Assembly (NCBI RefSeq): GCF_003144195.1
Contig: NW_020290023.1
Location: 1 to 64,000, forward strand
DNA: 64,000 bases
Origin: Ceraceosorus guamensis
Lineage: Eukaryota > Basidiomycota > Exobasidiomycetes > Ceraceosorales > Ceraceosoraceae
Direction: 5' to 3'
Positions 33,694-46,259 of this stretch are shown one piece after another (position 1 is the stretch's first letter; the number at the start of each line of letters is the position of its first letter). The notes below the pieces were generated by a model that was given only the letters and a program-made list of their open reading frames with translations, did not search any database and was not told the origin of the DNA. A program made the translations under genes and the position numbers.

Positions 33694-34402
33694 GGCTGAC
33701 AGCTCTGCTAGTCGCGGGACCTTCAGTGATGAGAGTTTGGATGCGTAAACAATCTTTTAGCCTCAGAGCGCCGGTTTGGGTAGTGCCTATACAGCTGTTG
33801 ATTTGATGTCAGATGAAGGAGCGCGAGTGGATGGACGCGATGGTGAAGGGTGAAGTCTTAGTCGTATTTGCTGATCCCACCGACCGTCCCTCTCCAGCGA
33901 TCTGTTGATTCTACAGCAGCAGCGCTTATAAGAAATCACCTGTCGTGAGTCTTCTGCCTGCCTATACCGCTGCTGCAGCTCACCGAGTTTCGTGCACGCG
34001 CATGCACGAAGTCTGCCGCCGCGGGACGGTCGATGCTCTGCATGTGTGCGCGGCGCTTATTGGAATCACAATTAAGCTCCAATCGCGTGAATAATTGCAG
34101 GGTGGCGACGGGCGTGAGGCGTGGCGCAGTTGAGCTGTACACGGAGGGCAACAAGGGTACACGTGACAATTAGTGGGGATAGGCTGTGCAGGGTTCGTCA
34201 GGACAGCGAGGGCAAGCAACTTGCACTTGTATGAGCTAGCATGCTCCCCACGACTCGTCCAAGCGCCACACCACTGACTGCTCCCCATCTTCGCAATTTG
34301 CCGCACCAGGCTGGCAGATCACTCGCAGACACGCCCGAGATAGCCCGTGATCACGAGGCAAGAGTCACGAGAAGGTGGTACGCAGACTGCAGACGTGCAA
34401 CC
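33694..34402. promoter_or_regulatory. Divergent GLO3 / SEC15 promoter region
   Basis: These 709 bp lie between two traffic genes. Two tcacgag motifs occur at 34351-34373, within about 50 bp of the SEC15 ATG. No TATA box or named site could be assigned. Confidence 0.4.
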
Positions 34403-37400
34403 ATGCCATCAGCCCCGCGCGGTCGCGTAAGGCCGCACGTCTCGCTGGACGCTCAGCTCCAAGCACTCACCCTCTTCACGGATCTGGACGCGGATTCGGA
34501 GAATTTGGAGCAGCTAGGTCCAATCATCAAATCTTTGGACGAGGCAGGTCAATCGGATGCCTTTTTGAGGAGGTTGCACGAATTTGTGAAAGAGAAGGAA
34601 GATGAGATAGAGAGGATATGCAAAGGCAATCACGAGGATTTTGTCAGCGCTACGGATAGACTGTTGAAAGTCAGAAGCGGTACCGTCAGTCTGAGACATC
34701 GGATTGGCGAGCTGAACGAAGAGGTCAAAGCTGGCGGAGAGAGCTTGAGCGCAAAGGTGCGTGTCGCGGTGCCAGGAAATCGTGGCTGGTGGGAATGCAT
34801 TTGATGGCCGGAGTGCAGTCCGCTTCCATCTTATCAAATTCCTCCATTCAAACCCCACCTCCCCAGAAAAAATCACTACGTGAGACGAGACAGGTAGGGG
34901 CCAATCTCGACGAAGCGATCGAGACGTTGCAGCTCTGTCTGAGAGTGCTCGACATGACGAGCCGAGTAGAAGGTCTGATCGAGAATCGTAGATACTACGC
35001 GGCACTTCGAGTGAGTAAGCTCTCCATTGTGCGCATGCAACAAGTTAATGCATCAGTGAAAGCTCACTTATGGCCATCCTGTAGTCTCTGGAAGAGTTGC
35101 AGACGGTGCATCTCAAGCCCGTCTTGCATCACGAGTTCGCGCGGCACATGCTCGATTCGATACCCGCGATGAGGGATGCGGTCAGATCAGCAGTCACTTC
35201 AGAGATGAAGGAGTGGCTCTACGAAGTCAGGCTTAAAGGTGGGAAAGTGGGAAAGCTAGCCTTGGACGCTATGGAGGCGAGGCAAAAGAGGTGGAGAATC
35301 AAGAGCTCGAAGGATCCAATGCTTAGCATCGCCAAAGTCAACAGTCCAATCGAGCTGGTTGTCAACGAGCGCGTCGAATGTGAGTGGTGCTCTCAGTAAC
35401 ATAGGCCAGTGTGGATGTCTGACCAGAAGTTCACGGTGCATGCAACTCCCCGCGATCTTCAAGACAACTTTGTGGACAACGAAGAGGTCCGAATCGACTT
35501 CAAACCGTTGTATCAATGCATCTTGATCTACGACTCGATGGACATGCGCGAGCAGCTGCAGATGAGCTATCAGGAAGATCGCAGGGTGAGCTGTATGCAG
35601 GCGCACAGTAGAGTCTGGGAGCTGCTCACGCCATAAGCTCGCCCGCATGCAGCTGCAAGCGAGCCTTCTCCTATCGCAAGGTCTTACATTCGACCCCGTC
35701 AATCCGACTTTCCCGCTAGTCTTACAGGAGGTAGTCGGCTACTTTCTCGTAGAGCATCATGTCCTCCAGACTAGTTCGCCTGGTTTTAGATCCGAAGCGG
35801 AAGTGGACGACCTTTGGGATAACATGTGCGAGAGGGTAGTAGACATCGTCAGTGTGGGGCTCCGGGACTGTAGAGATACCCAGGTGTTTGTAAACACCAA
35901 AGCGGTCATCCAAACCTTTATCATGACGCTGGAAGTGAGTGAAGCGGCGGCGTTTTCCGGACACGATAGTCGGGATGAGCGGAACGCTTCCTGAACAAGA
36001 GCTGCCCGGCTCATCGCCCCGCGTACTGCTCCTTCAATGCCAGGGCTGCTCTTTCACCGTCACCAAGCTCAACGCTCTGCTGTTGACGCTCTTTGAGCGG
36101 TACGCGCAACTGCTCAGAGATCGTTTTTCGGCCGATTTCCAGCAGGTGAGTGAACGCGTCGGGGTCCGTTGATCGCAAAGCTCAAGGCGGGTACACCATT
36201 TCGCCCGGCCATGAACAGGCCGTCAAAGACGCCGAGCACCAGCCAATGGTTGTGGAAGATGCCGATGAGCTCAACAAGGTCCTGAATGTCTGTTGGCTGC
36301 GAGCCGGAGAAGCCGATAAATTGCGGCAGTGAGTCGAGACTGCGGATGCCAGATCCAGGCATGGCGAGAACAGTTTTGACGCGCCACGTCTGTCTTCTAT
36401 CTCGCAGACGAGCTTTCCCCCTGGCGCTACCGTTCTCTCAGACTTATCCGCTTTGCTGCATGGACATCCGGCACTTAGTCGACGAGTATTACACCTTCTC
36501 CGACGGCTTTTCGCAGTATCACCGAGATATTGACGACATCCTCAAGAAGGTGAGCCAAGCCACGAGTCACGCCTGGCTCAGAGCTTACGCGCAGCTCTCT
36601 CATATTGCCCGTCAGTCGCTGGACGAGTTGCTCATTCAACAGGTCAGCAGCAGCATTCGAGCATCGGTCGAGTCTACGTCAAACCTTTCTCAGATAGCCC
36701 AGATCGTGGTGAATGCGGAGCACTTCAAACTAGCCTGCACGTCCCTCGAGGGCCTGTTGGCAGCTTTGCGCGCACCTCATCGAGGGGGTAGACTCAGATT
36801 GGATGCGTCGAGCCATTTCAGCCATTCCTTGGATTTGGCTCAAAAGAGAATCGACGCGGCCCTAGCTGCCAAGTTGACAGAATTCATTGGGATGAGCGAA
36901 TTTGAGCCTACGCCTGCAAAAGAGGACACGACGGAGAGGGAATGGATCGGAGAAATGAGCAGATGGATAGGGACGATGATGGAAAGCGTCTTGGTGCTGC
37001 TGCCCACAGAGACCAAGCTGCTGCATTGTGAGTGGGTCGATGGCGATTCATTGCTGCTTGACACCCGTTCCTTATGCCGAGCTTGCGCTGTGCAGACCAA
37101 TCCGCATACGCTTCCATTGCTTCCGTCTTGCTCGTGAGTCGCCGCTCGGGCCCGATACTTTATCTGAGATACTCCCACTAACACCCTTTTCCTTCACTGC
37201 CGCTGTCAGAACGAGTACGTTCTGGACAAGGACACGCCAGCGCTGAATATTTCCGCTCTCCGAAACGTGTTGGCGGATGTGGAAGCTTTGCGGAAAGAGG
37301 CGTCCAGAATAGACAAGAGCATTGACAAAGTGTTTGATGAGATTCGACAGGTGAGTACGAGGATGTGCGACGTGTTTCGCTTCTTGGCCATCTTTCAACG

Positions 37401-37677
37401 TCCCTTCCCACCCTGGCTCTTTCTACGAGATGGATGCTCAACATCAAATTTGCCTTGCGCGCAGACGCTCTCCATACCTCTGAACGATGCGGTGTCAGAT
37501 TATGTGGGCGACGCTCGATCAAGAAGCTCAAAGTATCCAGCGGTTCAAGCGGTCAAGTTGGCTGGTGTGCTGGAAAGGTTGACCAAGTGGCATGCGGGTA
37601 GAGGACCGAGCGAGAGCGACCTGATGAATCGGAGAAGCAGAGAGAAGGATATGGTGGGGAGATTGGTCAGGAGGTAA
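34403..37677 (+). CDS. SEC15: Exocyst subunit Sec15 (EXOC6)
   Basis: Exons are 34403-34756, 34867-35010, 35085-35379, 35410-35585, 35653-35934, 36044-36145, 36219-36328, 36408-37027, 37096-37133, 37210-37350 and 37465-37677, giving 824 residues. Sec15 is the exocyst subunit that binds the Rab Sec4 and tethers secretory vesicles to the plasma membrane. Family blocks include LQALTLFTDLDADSENLEQL, the coiled ETLQLCLRVLDMTSRVEGLI, VRIDFKPLYQCILIYDSM, LLTLFERYAQLLRDRFSADF, DIRHLVDEYYTFSD and YVLDKDTPALNISALRNVL. The intron 35380-35409 is only 30 nt and holds an in-frame TAA, so it must be removed. A further in-frame 45-nt GTGAGC..CAG stretch at about 36550-36594 may also be an intron (809 residues if so). 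Confidence 0.92.
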
Positions 37678-37932
37678 CAATGAATACCCTGTTGCACCGT
37701 CCCAGACTACTTTGACTTTCACTGTAATAGTAAGACCTAAACAGACGCAATCAGACCGTTAAAATGTCTTGATGGGGCCGATGCCTTGGGGGCTGCACGC
37801 ACAAGAGGCCGCCCAGATCATCGCATTTCCAGACAGGGAGTTCAAACGACGCACGAGAAGCCATCTCAGCTGGTGTCTGCAACCAAGCCCCTCAAAAGTT
37901 TCCGCCCCCGCTCTTCAAGTCCCTGCCATCGT

Positions 37933-39544
37933 TCATTCCTTTGTGGCGAGCGTGCCCTCTTCAGCAAGCGCCGTCGTGACGTCCTTGACGCCCGCGATGC
38001 CTGTCCTGCTCAGGACTTGCAAAGCACCTCCGGGCAAGCTTTGCAGCGCCAAGAGCTCCGCTCGACTTTTCGCGAGCAGATGGCCCGCGTATGCTTCGAA
38101 GACCGATGCGGTAAGAGCGACGTGGGGGAGAGGGAAACGAATTCATTAGCAAAGGCTCGTTGTTCGGTTTCTGAAGCTTGCATCGTTCACGATGCTGGCA
38201 GGCTTGAGATGCCGCGAGATGGGAAGCAGCACGAAAAATTTGCACGCGAGCGCGCGCCAGCTTGGTCGTCCAAGCAGCACTTGGACCAACGTACTTCGCC
38301 GCACATCGAGCCTTAGCGCCGACGCAGAACTCACCCATGGAATTGATGCTCAATTCCGCCTGATGCTCTTTCCCATCTTCTTCCACTTTGAGCTCGAAAA
38401 CTTCCTTGCTGCGAGGAATGAGGTGCATAGCTCTGGTGCTCATCAAGAGGTTGTAGCTCGGTGGTCCATTTTGGGTCGCTCCTGATTGCGAGGGGGACAA
38501 GGTACCTTGGGAGGAAGAGGTTTGTTGATCGAGGGCTGCAAAACGGGCTTGCTGCATGGCTTCTAGCAGACCAAAGAGTTTTCGCATCAGGTACGATTGC
38601 AGCGCGCCGCTTTGAGAGGATGAAGGAGGAGATAGAAGAGCTACAAAGTGCTGATAAGGCAGTGGAAGAGCGAAGACCGTGTCTATGTCGAGTAAAGATG
38701 TGAAGGATGAGTGGATTGACGATGCTTGCGCCTGCACACACACAAGCTCACCATCCTTGCCTTGATGCTCCTCGACACAGAGACTCAGCAAATTCTCGAT
38801 GGGAACTCTACCCTCTCCCCTCTCTCCAAGCTCCTCTTGGCCCTCGAGTCCGCTGCGCAAGAACTGCACATGACTTCTCCTTTGGCTAGCTCCGCTCAAA
38901 TTTCCACAATTATAAAATGCGAACAATTCACCATCCTTCTCCCGCTCACTCTCCGCGGGAGTCAGTGTGGAAGTGGAAGTGGAAGTGGAAGTGGAGGCGA
39001 AATCAGAGGAGAGGATGGTGTGTGACTGCGCATCTTGACGCAAGATTTGGTAGGTCAAAGCCAGCATGCCAGGCGTCGGCGGCAAGTTTTGCGAAGCGAA
39101 TTCCTTTGGGACGAGCAAGAAGTGTCTGGGTACCAGAGCGTACTTGTTGAGCAGGACGACGTGGGATTCGTCGGACCAGACAAACAGATTGGCATCATAA
39201 GGTGGCGCAAAGACGTCTTTTCCCACCGTCGTAGAGTCGACGCTGCTTGCACCTTCCGCCTGCGCCTGCGCTTGCGCTTGCGCTTGAGCTTTTGCTCGCG
39301 CCTTCTCCCCGAGCGAAGGTACGCAACGTACTCTCCAGTTCACGCCGAGCCTTCCGACTTCGCCAGCCCCGTCCCCTGCTTCTGACGGCGCTGGTCTTCC
39401 GTCGGGCAACAGCACCAATGTGCTCGAAGGTCGCACTACGCTTCCGCTCGACGTCGCTCGTATCCACGCCTCATTTAAAGAATTGAAGAGAGAGGAGAGG
39501 GCTTGAGGTTGGATGTCCGATGCGGACAAGCTGGAGGAGGACAT
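37933..39544 (-). CDS. Ap4A phosphorylase / ATP adenylyltransferase (Apa1/2-like)
   Basis: Exons from the start are 39544-38752, 38682-38335 and 38093-37933, giving 433 residues. The first intron (69 nt) is in frame and could be retained (456 residues). The enzyme phosphorolyses diadenosine tetraphosphate to ATP and ADP. Family blocks are NLFVWSDESHVVLLNKYALVPRHFLLVP-like sequence, then LFAFYNCGNLSGASQ ending SHVQFLRSG with the catalytic H-x-Q, then LPLPYQHFVALL, and the final AYAGHLLAKSRAELL. Low-complexity inserts occur: a (QA)n run from a GCGCTT repeat near 39262-39292 and (ST)n from a hexamer at 38967-38996. The last junction uses an AAG acceptor, chosen for phase and family fit. Confidence 0.82.
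38967..38996 (+). repeat. Coding (GTGGAA)n hexamer repeat
   Basis: There are five tandem units, the last imperfect, encoding alternating Ser-Thr on the minus strand inside the Ap4A phosphorylase. Length differences between strains would change the protein in steps of two residues. Confidence 0.8.
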
Positions 39545-40239
39545 TGTTGAGGACTGAGGTCACGAACTCGTGGCGCGCGCGCGCGCGTGTTTGCAAGTGG
39601 GAAATGCAGGACAGACGCTTCTCTGAGCTGAGCTGCGTCGATTCGAATAGAATGTGGCCAGAAAAATCTGTTTAAAGGTTGGCAGTGAGATGAGGTGACC
39701 GACGTTCAGATGATTGTGAAGAAGAACCTGTGTGCCTGCCAGGGGAGAGACAGCATCAGCCATTCACTCACCACGACGCACCATCCTCGGCCAATTAAGC
39801 GCTCGCGGCCGGATCTCCGCGGAGAAAACTCTCCGCGCCGCGGTCTGATTGTGCCAAACGCGGTGTGCACGCAAATTCGCGAGTCGGAGTCGGCTTATAT
39901 GTATAGATGCTTTATATACCTCCTCACCACTTCCGGCACACTCTCCCCCTTCACAACGCTTTGATTGCGCTTACGCAACTTCAATGCTTTTTGCTACTCA
40001 ACGCGACTTGTCTCGCTCTGAACATGAGCGACCATCTTGACGCCTTCCCAACGAGACGCCTAGGGTCAGGCAGCTAGCTACACAAGAAGGCCTGCAGCCC
40101 TTCGGCTTCCTTGGTCCTTCACTCTACACTTCACGGCGAGCGGTACAACGTTGGCAAGCAGGGCGATTCTCGGATAGAGACATCACATCTTCGTAACAGT
40201 ACCCACGCCTCGTACTGGCTCAGTGCTACCTGGCCCACG
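39545..40239. promoter_or_regulatory. Divergent Ap4A phosphorylase / IML1 promoter region
   Basis: About 700 bp hold a (GC)n run at 39573-39587, a CCAAT box near 39791, a palindrome TCTCCGCGGAGA at 39814-39825 (CCGCGG core, as bound by some zinc-cluster factors) and two TATA-like elements near 39896 (ttatatgtata) and 39912 (ttatatac), about 330 bp before the IML1 ATG. Binding by any factor is not shown. Confidence 0.45.
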
Positions 40240-43200
40240 ATGACATCGCCCGCTCGATCTGGAGCGGCCAGCCTCGATCGCTCGTCCGCCACAGACTCGC
40301 CAGGACGTCGGCGATCGTCTTCTCATCAGCAATCGCGGCCGCGTCTGGCCTCAATGCCCGTCACTTTGTGGGTTCACGAGCCACCCAACTTCTCTTCAAA
40401 TGATGTAGTCATTCACCCGGACGTCATCGCACGCTTTGGGAGCGGGAGGTTGGGCCTGAGCGAGGGGGAGCTGTTGGAGGTGCGATCTTTGGGATCTAGA
40501 GGGGCAGACAAAACCATTCGGGGCAAGCGATTCGTCTTCAAGCCCATCGACGCTTTGCCCGATTCTGAAGTCCGCAGCAACACTCTGCAGCTGAGCCTAT
40601 CCAAGCCAATCGCTCAACTGTACGGCCTTCACAATCGCTCCGACGTCCTCTTGTCAAAGGTTCCAAGAGATCCTCACACCATCTCCCACTTGGAGCTCTA
40701 TTTTAGGGATCAGTATGTGGGCAGAGCGGATATGTGGAGATTGGCAAACCAGCTTGAAGATGCGTGCGTGTATGTGGGTCAAAAGATCACGCTGGCGGGC
40801 TGCGTGCGCGCTACGGTGGGCAGAATATTCATCAAAGAGAAGAAGGTGAGCTGGTGGTGCGATGAAGCGGCTGAGCATGGAGCATCACGCCTGGATATGC
40901 TTGCATGCTGATGCGAGCGCCGCTCGGTGCGTGTATGCAGGTCACATCGGGCTACATCGCACCCCACACCCGCACGATCTACAGATCCGAATCGGCAAAG
41001 TATAATCTGCTCATCCAGCTAGCAAAAGAAATGTGGGAATTTGACGAGGATGGAGAGCTCTACTATGAAAAGGCGATCTCGGGCTTCATACCAGAATTGG
41101 TGCGAAAGTGGAAGATGGTGCCCACGAATCACGTCGTCTCCGTCGTGCTTTTCGCTCGCGTTCATTACGACGCCTCTGAAGTGCACATGCTACAAGATGC
41201 CGACCTACCCCTGCAAAAGGAAGAGGGAACAAATGGACGATGGTACATTGACTATTACAAGACCATCGTGGACTTGGAAGGCAATTGTGAATGGAACAAG
41301 GTGCTGACGGATCTGAAGGAGGAATTTTTCAGGTTTCAACACGACATACTGTTGCTTATCAGGCCTGTTGCTGGGCCTGCTGGAGCACCCGGAGCGGAGG
41401 ATCCTCAGGCCGATCTCCTACGTCGAGATCGGGCGCTGCTAGCAGGCAGACTCAGCGCATCTCACGAAGGAAACATCCTGGAAGCCGTCAACCTGGCACT
41501 AAATCCTGCCGACGCTCATTTCGTCGATCGGGATTTGATGAGGACAGGCTTCGACATTGTCGTACTGACGGCTGGTACGGGCCACTTCAAAGTGAGCAAG
41601 AAGTTGTTGAGATTGACGACTGAGAGGATGATCGACAGTGGCACGGGACTGGACTTGGTTTGCTTGACCAAGATGCCGCTTCATTCCGTGCCTTTGTTCC
41701 ACTTCGAGAGCGCTATTCCTGATCAGTCTCAAACATCCTGGCCCAACTCGGTCCCTGCACGCGGTAGAAGGGCTCGCAAGACGCCTTCGCTCGCTCCTTC
41801 CAGTGGACCGCCAGACCCGCTCTACTTTGATCAGCGACATGCAAGCATTCACACGCACAGCTTCTCGACTGGCGTGGGACAGCAAGGCGCCGCTTCAACA
41901 AACCAGGCGAGCATGGACTTCTACAGCATCCCTCACTGGGTGGACTGCAGCTTCTACAATCTGCAGCAGGACAAGCCTTTTCGAGCAGACAGGTTCGTGC
42001 CCAGGTGCAAAATGCACGAGGTTCAAATGATGGGGATCATGGAGAATGAGATTAGTGATATTTGCTTGCCATACTTGCAATTGGGCGGAAATGGACTTCA
42101 GCAGCTTGGCCCGCCTGTGGGGATGGGCGATGCAAGAAGATCGAGCATGAGTGGTCCCACGAGGAGTGTCAACAGCAGCGGAGCGGTCTCGAGCGCTGAG
42201 AGAGTGGGGACCACTGGATCGCTACTGCCTACGCAAGGCGCTTCCAGCAGCGGTGCGCAACACAGCGAAGGAGCAATGAGTGCCGATCTCTCCCACCTAC
42301 CTTCACGCGAAGTCAAGCGGATCCTTCGAGAACGTTTTGATGCGGAAACCATGAGGGATTTGGACATTGCACCGAGCAAGGTCAGATCTTCCATGGTGCT
42401 CGCCTTCACAGGAAGGGCACCATCGGGTTTGACGCCGATGGGTTCCAGTCCTTCTAGAAGTCTTACGCGACAGAGGAGTGGAGAGATGCTGGGCGTGGGT
42501 AATCCCACATCCGCTTCACCGGCCAATCAAGGGCCAGCGGGACGCGTGGCTCGCGTGGGCAGGGACGCGCGCAGAGGAGCAACACTGCTAGAGGCGCATG
42601 ACGAACACCCTGACGATTCGGCTCACGAAAGAGGTCCACCGAGTCGCATCGAAGGACTCGACTCAGAATCTCCCGGCTCGACCGCAAGCGCGAGAAACTC
42701 CAACTCAATGAACGCTAGTACGGAGAGTCCGGCAAGGTCGACCTACATGAGTAAAACGACGTCCAGGCCGACTTCTCTTAGAAGTGTGGCTACTTTTAAC
42801 CGAGCAATAAGGCCCCTAGAACCTGTCGGCAAAGCACCCGCTTGGGTCGCTCCCTCAGATCCGGATCAGATGCACCTTGAAGACATGGGACCAATCACAG
42901 CCGCGCAGACTTTGCCTCCCTCCAGAAGCGCGTCCGCAGTGCTTTCCCAGCAGCAAGCGACTAGAAGCAAGTCGAGGTATCGTCTGCCCACTCATTGGCT
43001 GTGGTCTTCACTTAGAGGTGCTCAAACGGAGCAACGCGACCCTGCATCCGCAGGAAGCGTAAGAAGCGCTTCCAGACCAGGCTCTTTGTTGTCGACGGAG
43101 CAGAAGGACGTGGAAACTTCTGCCAGCGCTTCACGACGAATCGCGGCTTTGCTAGCTAGCTCGACCGTCAAAGGCTCCGACCAGGACAGAAATTCCTCAA

Positions 43201-46151
43201 AGACCGACGCGGATGCTGATACAGACGTGCTGCAAGGGGACAATTCTTTGAGCGAAGAACACGCGCAAAGCCCAATTGCTATCCCTTCTGGACAGCATGG
43301 TGCGACCCGCGACGGACACAACACCACTTCGGGCCCTCCACTGACTCGTACAACATCGACCGGGGCTGACTCGCGGCGAGAGCGAGAGATATATGAGCAA
43401 GCTTTGGAGCAAGAAGTAGCGCGAACAAATTACGCCCAGCAAGCGCAAGTGGAGAAGCAGACACTGGTCAATCCTTCGAACCCACAAAAGAGCTTATCTG
43501 CGAACAAATCCTCGACGCAATTGATGCGGTGGCAGCATCTGTTCCCGCGAAGACTCAACAGACACGCGGTCAAGTGGCGTAGCATGACGAGTCCTGCATG
43601 CTTGCCGCTGACTACGCTCTATTTGCCCAGCGAGGTAGATCTGGCCAATCAATGGCTTGAGTATCCTTATACGATGTCCGTGGCGGCAGACACCTCGAGC
43701 TTCATGGTCAAGCATAACCCGTCGACCTATCCGGCACTGGCGGTCTTGAAGGAAATGTCTTCTCAGAGACTAGCTCAGGGATTTCAGTTTATAGTACCTG
43801 TCAATGCAGAGGGACATGGCAGCAGCGCAGGACGAAGTATCAATGCGTCTGGCGGCCGTTCCGCTTCGGCTTCGCTCAGACAACCATCGGAACTGTTTCA
43901 ACCTGGCAATCTAGTCGCGGGAAATCCGATCTTCCTAGGCATGCCCAATCAGATACATAGGATATCTTACGACAGATCGATGAGCGCCATCCACGTCAAA
44001 CGCTATGTCAGGAAAATTGAGCACGATGCTTCACCCATGGATTACGCATGTTGTATTTGGCCACGCGATGTGCCATGTTATCAGACGGTCAAAACTACTT
44101 TTCACTATCCCGACTTTGGAGCTTACAATTGGACCTACTTGGATCAGATCATCTCGGGTCATGCAGAGGAGGAAAAGTTCATCGATGGGTTGAGGTATTG
44201 GAGAGCCAGATTCGTCGTGGTTCCCACTGAAGGTCCGGCGCCTACAATGAGGGCAGCTTCAGGAGAGCAACTGGACGATGAGGAAGTCAGACTGATGGGC
44301 ATCGATCGACTAGCTGACCTATTTGCTCGTGCAAAGTTGAAGACGATCAACAGAGCTTCAGGAAGGGAAGAGAGGAGCTATTCGAGGTTGAGGTTCATTC
44401 CTACCAGTCTGGATCCTTCGGCAAGCTTCAATGATGAGCAGTTCATGAAACAAATGCTGGCTGCTGTAGCTGAAGATGATCAGAGTTTGCAAGAGAACGA
44501 AGCCAAGAAGCAGAGGAACAGCTCCGCAACTAGCAGCACATCCAGATCCAGAAAGAAGATCCTGGGCAATATGGACCTGAGAAGTCTAGCGACAGAGATG
44601 AGGCACGAGACGGAGAGGAAATTGATACATGATAGGTACTGGCAGGCCATCCTGTACAAAGACTCCTTCACTGGTGCAGACTTTGTGACGTGGCTCTGTC
44701 GTAATTTCCAGGATGTGAAAACCAGAGAAGAGGCGAGCAATGCCGGGAGCAGGCTGTTGAGAGAAGGTCTATTCGAGCATGTCAACAGAGCGCATGGGTT
44801 CTTGGACGGCCACTACTTTGTGAGTACAATCGGTCGAAGTGCGTCTGAAGTCAAAACCTCGCAACTGATCATGATCGACGAACGCAACCTTGTTGCTCAG
44901 TATCGCTTGCGACCAGAGTACACTGCAAGCAGGGGCAGCAAATGGTTCGCTGCCTCATCGCGAGAGGGCTCGGATGAAAGCCAAGGCTTGTCCGCAAGGG
45001 ACAGTCGAGGATCATCAGGCCACTTCAGCAACCTCAGGACCCTAACCTCAGAAAGAGGTCGCCATCACCGTGGATCTAGCTCAACGGCCTCCATTGGTCA
45101 ACCTGTCAGCCTAGGCCGCAAGCTGGTCAAATTGAGTCGCACGCACATCATAGACTTGGACTCTCAACGCAAGAGCGATCGGGCAGAAGTGGCCTTCTTG
45201 CATCACGACATCGCCCACAACCCAGCGAATGGTTTCAATTGCCAAATTCACTGGTTGGGTACTACTGCTAGATTCATCGAAGATACTGTTCAGACCTGGA
45301 CAAGGACGGTGGAGCGGTATGGTCTGAAGCTGATCGAAGCACCGATCGGACAAATTGCCGACGTCTCCTCGCGCAACCCATTTCAAGCTCCAGCTCAAAT
45401 CTTCCTGGCTTTGCAGCCTCCTCACTCGTCCCTCTACTCTTTCATGTTATCTCCCTTCTCGCACGCGGAGCACTACTTCGAATGGGCGCTTCTGCGACGC
45501 TTCGGCTTTATTCTGGATCAAGAAGCCAGCGATAGATTTCCCGACGATGTGGATTTCGTCTACGATTCGAGACCCAAGCATTTCACCTACAGCCAATTTG
45601 TTCATAGGTCCGGCGTAGCTTTCGTCCAGGTGCTCGGAGGAGCAGAGGGCTTCTTGTGGCTCAACAATCGGCTCTTCAACTCGCACGCGGCTGCCAGCAG
45701 CAATCAAAGCAGAGGTCGGCAAGAAAGGGATGGACCAGGTAAGGTCGGATCAAACCGCGAGAACTCTGCAGCGGGCACCGCAAATACGCCCGATGCCGAC
45801 TCTGTGAGAAGAGACTTTGAAGCATTCTGCGCAGACTCGTTTGCGCTCGAAATGTTCTACCGAAGCACCATCGCTCACCTGAGCGCCGCGGCGGGAGGCA
45901 ATCCCCCTTTCTCCGGTTCGCTAGATTCGCAAATGGGCGCCAAAGTGGAGGCTTTAGCTCACAGGGGCTCATCTCAAAGAGCACCGGATAAGACTTCAGC
46001 TTCTTCTTCCTCTTTGAACATTCAGAGAGATGCCAACAGCGCACCACGTAGCGAAGCAACATTCCCGGGCGTTCAGAACGCGCACAGTGCTACAAATCTC
46101 GAGCCCGTACTCGAGGGTCGTACATCATCTCGGACCCGCGCAGACGTGTGA
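40240..46151 (+). CDS. IML1: IML1 / DEPDC5, GATOR1 (SEACIT) subunit
   Basis: Exons are 40240-40845 and 40941-46151, giving 1938 residues. IML1 is the GAP-bearing subunit of GATOR1/SEACIT at the vacuole; it inactivates the Gtr/Rag GTPases and restrains TORC1 when amino acids are scarce. The N-terminal domain shows VTLWVHEPPNFSSNDVVIHP and FVFKPID. The IML1 core includes the FDIVVLTAGTGHFKVSKKLLRLT and GLDLVCLTKMPLHSVPLF blocks, then FYSIPHWVDCSFY. A long Ser-rich linker covers residues about 590-1060. A DEP domain lies at about 1430-1495 (ILYKDSFTGADFVTWLC, EGLFEHV, FLDGHYFV). The C-terminal domain carries FSHAEHYFEWALLRRFGF. The ATG at 40240 is the first in frame after the probable leader. 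It has one intron only, unlike its neighbours. Confidence 0.94.
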
Positions 46152-46259
46152 CTGAAGCGCGGCGATAAGAGTCACAGCAAAAAGGTGCTAGCACTTCCTT
46201 GTACATTATTTGTTTGCTCCAAAGTCATGCATGCACTTCTTGCGCCCTGCGCCTTCCCC

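Noticed and set aside
38731-38751. 20-nt GTGAGC..GCAG stretch as an intron in the Ap4A phosphorylase
   Set aside because: Removing it breaks the frame. The 69-nt version ending at ATAG keeps phase and was preferred.
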